A stretch of DNA of 64,000 nt from Sipunculus nudus. Its lineage: Eukaryota > Annelida > Sipuncula > Golfingiida > Sipunculidae. Below are positions 60,890-64,000 of this stretch, piece by piece. Each line of letters opens with the position of its first letter. Positions within the stretch are counted from its first letter, which is position 1. A program made the translations under genes and the position numbers. The notes below the pieces were generated by a model. That model made no database searches. It had not been told where the DNA came from and saw only the letters and a list, made by a program, of their open reading frames with translations. The stretch is taken from the NCBI GenBank assembly GCA_026874595.1, contig CM049308.1, positions 78,354,124 to 78,418,123 of the forward strand, given 5' to 3'.

Positions 60890-61077
60890 TCAGGAAATTT
60901 CCTGTGGCACTTGATCAGTTGAGTCGCCAGTGACGTCAGCACTCTCAACCACAGAGTACACGACGTCACATGGAGTCGGGGAGCGGGCCTCCGCGCGTGG
61001 TAAAGACCACCTTCCTACTGTAGTCACCGTGTTGTCGTCACCAATCTGTACTATATCAGAAACCATGATGCACTTGC
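60890..61077 (-). CDS. Possible terminal exon of an unidentified minus-strand gene
   Basis: After a good acceptor (TTAATTATTTTTCAG) one frame is open for 61 codons to TGA at 60890-60892. It reads KCIMVSDIVQIGDDNTVTTV, then GRWSLPRAEARSPTPCDVVY and SVVESADVTGDSTDQVPQEI, then S. The composition (acidic, Thr/Ser/Pro) and raised GC are unlike the surroundings. It resembles a cytoplasmic C-terminal tail; VVYSVV fits the loose ITIM pattern V-x-Y-x-x-V. No family is recognised and no upstream exon is seen in the window, so this may be a chance frame. Confidence 0.45.
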
Positions 61078-61106
61078 CTGAAAAATAATTAAAGAATATA
61101 TTAAAG

Positions 61107-62700
61107 TTTTTTTTAGCGAACCTGTGAGCTTATGCGGTGGCGCAGCGTCGTCAGAGCTAGCAGCGCCAAATTTCATTAAAGAATCAGTCACATGTAAAAC
61201 TCTATCGGATTAAGCATATTTTTTGGCTATCTGCATTGACTTAGATTCTACAGGGAAATAGCTAAAAAACTTTAAAAATCTTCTTATCCGAAACCGTGCA
61301 GCCACATTTTCTCATAAATAATCCCAGAAACAATCTTTCTCATGTTTGTTCGAATGGTTTCATTTCGGTGATTTTTCGACGAGTTAGGGGAAGGTGAACT
61401 TTGTCATTTGGCCAAAAAAGCATATAAAAATTACAATCCCAGAAATCATCACCAAATTTTATGCATATGTTGGTCACATGAGTCATATTTGAAATTGACG
61501 TATTGGTGGCGCCACCTACATCGGCCTTTTTGTTCCATGGTCATCGGTCATCAAATACATTTAACCAGAATTTCTCAGCATTAGCAGGAGCAAGCGCCCC
61601 CAAAATTTACTAAAACATCAGTCACATATCAAATATTGTTGGGTTGGGCTTTTTGTTGCGCCACTTGCATCAACTTACATTTTACGGGGAAAAGCTTGAA
61701 AACCTTTAAAATCTTCATCTCCGAAATCATTCAGCTAATTCGTTCAATATTTCATAGAAATGATTCCAGAGACGAGCTCTCTCAAGTTTGTTCAAACGGT
61801 TTGAGTTCAATGAATTTTAACCGAGTTAGAGGAATTTGAACTTTATCATTTGGCCAAGTAAGCATACTAACATAAAACTCTCAGAAAAGACAGGAGCTAG
61901 CATCAGCAAGTTTTGTGCAAATGTTGGTCACATGACTCATATTTGAAATTGAGGTTTTTGTGGCGCTTCCTACATCGACCTGTTTTTTTACGGACATAAA
62001 CCTCGTAATTTTAGCCTCTTTCAGCTTTAAAATGTTTTATGATGAAACTCTCAAGCTTAAATGGTTTAATTTTTCACAAGAATTATCCTAGAGTAGGGTT
62101 CTTTCAATTGTATAAGAATCGACTTGACATGATTATGTCTGTATCTATAAACAGCTTGGCAGACTATTTCAGATTTGGTAAGAGACCAAGTTTCAGTCTA
62201 GATCTATTTATAGCTTTGTCAGACTGCCAACTGTATCAGATCTTGCAACAGGTCAAGAGTCAGTGCAGCCAGGTACAGGTCAGGTATTCACTCAGTGCAG
62301 TAGCTGCACTACACATCTGCTTCGTTGGGTTTCGGGCAACTGCCTGCCTCAATTGAGCTCGGTCAACCCAGTGCATCCGACCCAAGAGAAGTTAGATGTA
62401 TCGGCTTGAAATTTTGTCCCGTCCATACATCTTTTATAGCATTCTCGTACACCAGACTGATGTCGCCACCTTCAATGACTTTTGTACAGTATATGTCCCT
62501 GCTTATTTCTCAGGAGGGATTTAATCTATCAGCCTGAAATTGTGCATATCTATACATACCGGATAGATTCGTTGTATACAAGACTGGTGGTGCCACCAAC
62601 AATGTTTTTTGCAAAGTGTATGTCTCGTTTATTTTTCAGTAGGGATTTGATTTATCCGCCTTATATTGGGCATATGTATACATACTTGTCCCACATGCGG
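61107..62700 (+). repeat. Family B repeat, longest plus-strand copy
   Basis: A T-run is followed by AGCGAACCTGTGAGCTTATG. Then come two copies of a roughly 470-bp region ('CTCAAGTTTGTTCAAACGGTTT', 'GGTGGCGCCACCTACATCG' at about 61505), a region with TAGATCTATTTATAGCTTTG, and tandem units with CTCAGGAGGGATTT and GGTGGTGCCACC (about 62585). Matches 32150-35344 inverted. Confidence 0.75.
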
Positions 62701-62773
62701 CGGTTTTTCCTGTTTTCTAACTGTACGTTCAAATCTGCTTGCATCACAGGGTAATGAAAAGTGACCATGCAAG

Positions 62774-62817
62774 CAGTGGCGTCAATTTTTCTTCCAGGGT
62801 TGGGGGGGGGATGACTT

Positions 62818-62883
<66 letters not shown>

Positions 62884-62906
62884 TATATATATGAATATAT
62901 ATGAAT

Positions 62907-62937
<31 letters not shown>

Positions 62938-63313
62938 AGTAGTAGGGGTACAACTCTTATATATACGTATATATAAACCTTTTTTAGCGTCTCTGAGTGA
63001 CATAATAAACTATATATATATATTTATATAGATTTATAATTATATATATGTACTTAATCATATTTCAAATAATTATAATGTTTTAGGTAATAAGTTATTT
63101 TGTGAATTCTAAGCAAGGTTATATAACATATAGATATAACGTTTTTTAGTAAATTGATTCAAAGTATTTAATTCTATTTATTATTATATTTCATTTGCAA
63201 AATTATAATATTATTCTCTGAAAAGTGGGGGGGGGGGATGATTACATTGACCATCCCCCTTGCCATAAATTGGGGGTATTTATACCCACCCACCCCCTAT
63301 ATTGACGCCCCTG
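62774..63313. mobile_element. Non-autonomous hAT-like transposon
   Basis: The ends CAGTGGCGTCAAT and ATTGACGCCCCTG are inverted repeats (12 of 13 match). A perfect 8-bp target duplication CATGCAAG flanks it (62766-62773 and 63314-63321), diagnostic of hAT-type insertion. The interior is G-runs at both ends, a long (AT)n tract and AT-rich filler, with no transposase. Confidence 0.88.
62818..62960. repeat. (AT)n / ATATAAAT microsatellite
   Basis: About 55 bp of pure AT repeat followed by interrupted ATATATGAATAT units, inside the hAT-like element. Confidence 0.93.
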
Positions 63314-63432
63314 CATGCAAGTGAAGTTGCATGGTGACTTTCCAAATATGGCAAAGAACTGGTGCGTAGCCTGAAAAAATGACACGCGTGACCTTCGATC
63401 ACGCGGAGGCGGGGCATGTGGGACAAATCAGT

Positions 63433-63563
63433 TATAGCCCAATGAAATGTTAAGCAAGCCATGAGATTTGCTTGGCTTGTGTCAATCAAGGCAGGCGAGC
63501 CTAAACCATGTGACACAAGCCTCACAAACCTCACGGCTTGCATTACATTTCATTGGGCTTTAA
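63433..63563. repeat. Inverted repeat, ~52-bp arms
   Basis: Arms 63433-63484 and 63511-63563 share AGCCCAATGAAATGT, GCAAGCC.TGAG.TTTG and GGCTTGTGTCA in inverted order, with a 26-bp loop. A small foldback of unknown origin. Confidence 0.75.
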
Positions 63564-63589
63564 CCAATACTTTTAATTGGGCTGTCCCA

Positions 63590-64000
63590 CTTAGGCGACT
63601 TTACAGGCGACTACAGGCGACCAGGCTGTCGCCTCATGGTCGCCGGGTGGTCGCCTGTATGGTCGCCTAAAGTCGCCTAAAGTCGCCCCAAGCCCGTGAC
63701 CTTGAAGCTGTCGCCTCTGGATTTTCAACATGTTCGAAATTCTCAGGCGACAGCTTTTTTGTCGCCAGTGAGCGTAGCCTGATTTCTTATGGCGAAGGTG
63801 CTGTCGTAGGCTGTCGCCAGCTGACGCGGGTTGTCGTGTGTGTTGTCGCGGGCTATTGTTACTTGAAACACGGCCCATCCTTGTGTCCGGCTCCTCAAAA
63901 AGCACATGCATGGTAGAGAATCGTCGAAGCTTTTCGCGGGTGGACGTAGCAAGAATTCTGGTGTCGTAGGTTGTCGCAAGTGTGGTCGTGGGTTGTCGTA
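63590..64000. repeat. GTCGC/GGCGAC-rich repeat running off the window end
   Basis: The first 100 bp are nested direct and inverted GGCGACT / AGTCGCC words (for example TAAAGTCGCC twice in a row). Then TGTCGC and GTTGTCG recur every 10-40 bp to the end. CpG-rich, unlike the rest of the window. Possibly the terminal subrepeats of a transposon; incomplete here. Confidence 0.6.

Noticed and set aside
62782-63003. 73-aa open frame rich in Ile/Tyr
   Set aside because: Translation of the (AT)n microsatellite inside the hAT-like element.
63280-63979. Several 70-106-aa overlapping frames at the window end
   Set aside because: They cover the inverted repeat and the GTCGC-rich repeat in different frames, with no family resemblance.
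1-64000. CRISPR array, bacterial operons or viral genes
   Set aside because: The regular arrays have diverged, non-spacer units, genes are spliced, and no viral or bacterial protein was recognised.

Overview
This is a eukaryotic, intron-rich, AT-rich and repeat-dense genomic window. The organism is most likely a lophotrochozoan invertebrate, and probably a mollusc such as a bivalve. That placement is inferred from intron sizes, the divergence of the two recognisable proteins, and the style of the dispersed repeats; no sequence search was possible.

Only two genes can be reconstructed with confidence, and they lie head to head. On the minus strand, 24 exons between 44680 and 3076 join in frame into one 971-codon reading frame (2916 nt including stop). 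It encodes an acidic N-terminus, an ankyrin-repeat domain, a Ser/Pro-rich linker and a C-terminal region resembling the GH20 beta-N-acetylhexosaminidase D family. The residues aligned with the GH20 catalytic Asp-Glu pair appear to be lost, so the protein looks like an ankyrin-tethered pseudo-hexosaminidase. This is the most unusual gene in the window. On the plus strand, two exons (45086-45347 and 53971-54146) encode mitochondrial monothiol glutaredoxin 5 (GLRX5, 145 aa, CGFS motif). The start codons are 405 bp apart, which suggests a shared bidirectional promoter. A third locus is suggested by a possible terminal coding exon on the minus strand at 60890-61077, whose upstream exons are not visible.

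The rest is introns and intergenic DNA filled with repeats. (a) Non-autonomous DNA transposons have readable ends: a hAT-like element with an 8-bp target duplication (62774-63313), a Harbinger-like MITE with TTA duplications (24412-24749), and pogo/Tc1-like elements starting CAGTGGAAC or CAGTGAAAC (11255-12446, 21292-22281 and end fragments). (b) There is a tRNA-derived SINE at 19160-19443. (c) There are large inverted repeats and foldbacks (8329-8764, 63433-63563). (d) Several related array-type repeat families (40.9-44.0, 46.2-47.2, 49.2-49.8, 56.6-57.5, 58.3-59.1, 32.1-35.3 and 61.1-62.7 kb) share a recurrent palindrome, GGTGGCGCCACC; several of them also end in a short hairpin, or a fixed terminal sequence, followed by an A-run. 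(e) A roughly 2.14-kb block is nearly identical at 26.17-28.31 and 51.26-53.37 kb. (f) A 469-bp tandem duplication at 19630-20566 appears perfect.

Layout: 1-3075 is the 3' flank of the ankyrin/GH20-like gene. 3076-28526 holds its exons 24 to 2. 28527-44589 is its 16-kb first intron. 44590-45085 is exon 1 plus the divergent promoter. 45086-54146 is GLRX5 with an 8.6-kb intron. 54147-60889 is GLRX5 3' UTR and repeat-rich intergenic DNA. 60890-64000 is the possible terminal exon followed by transposon-derived repeats.
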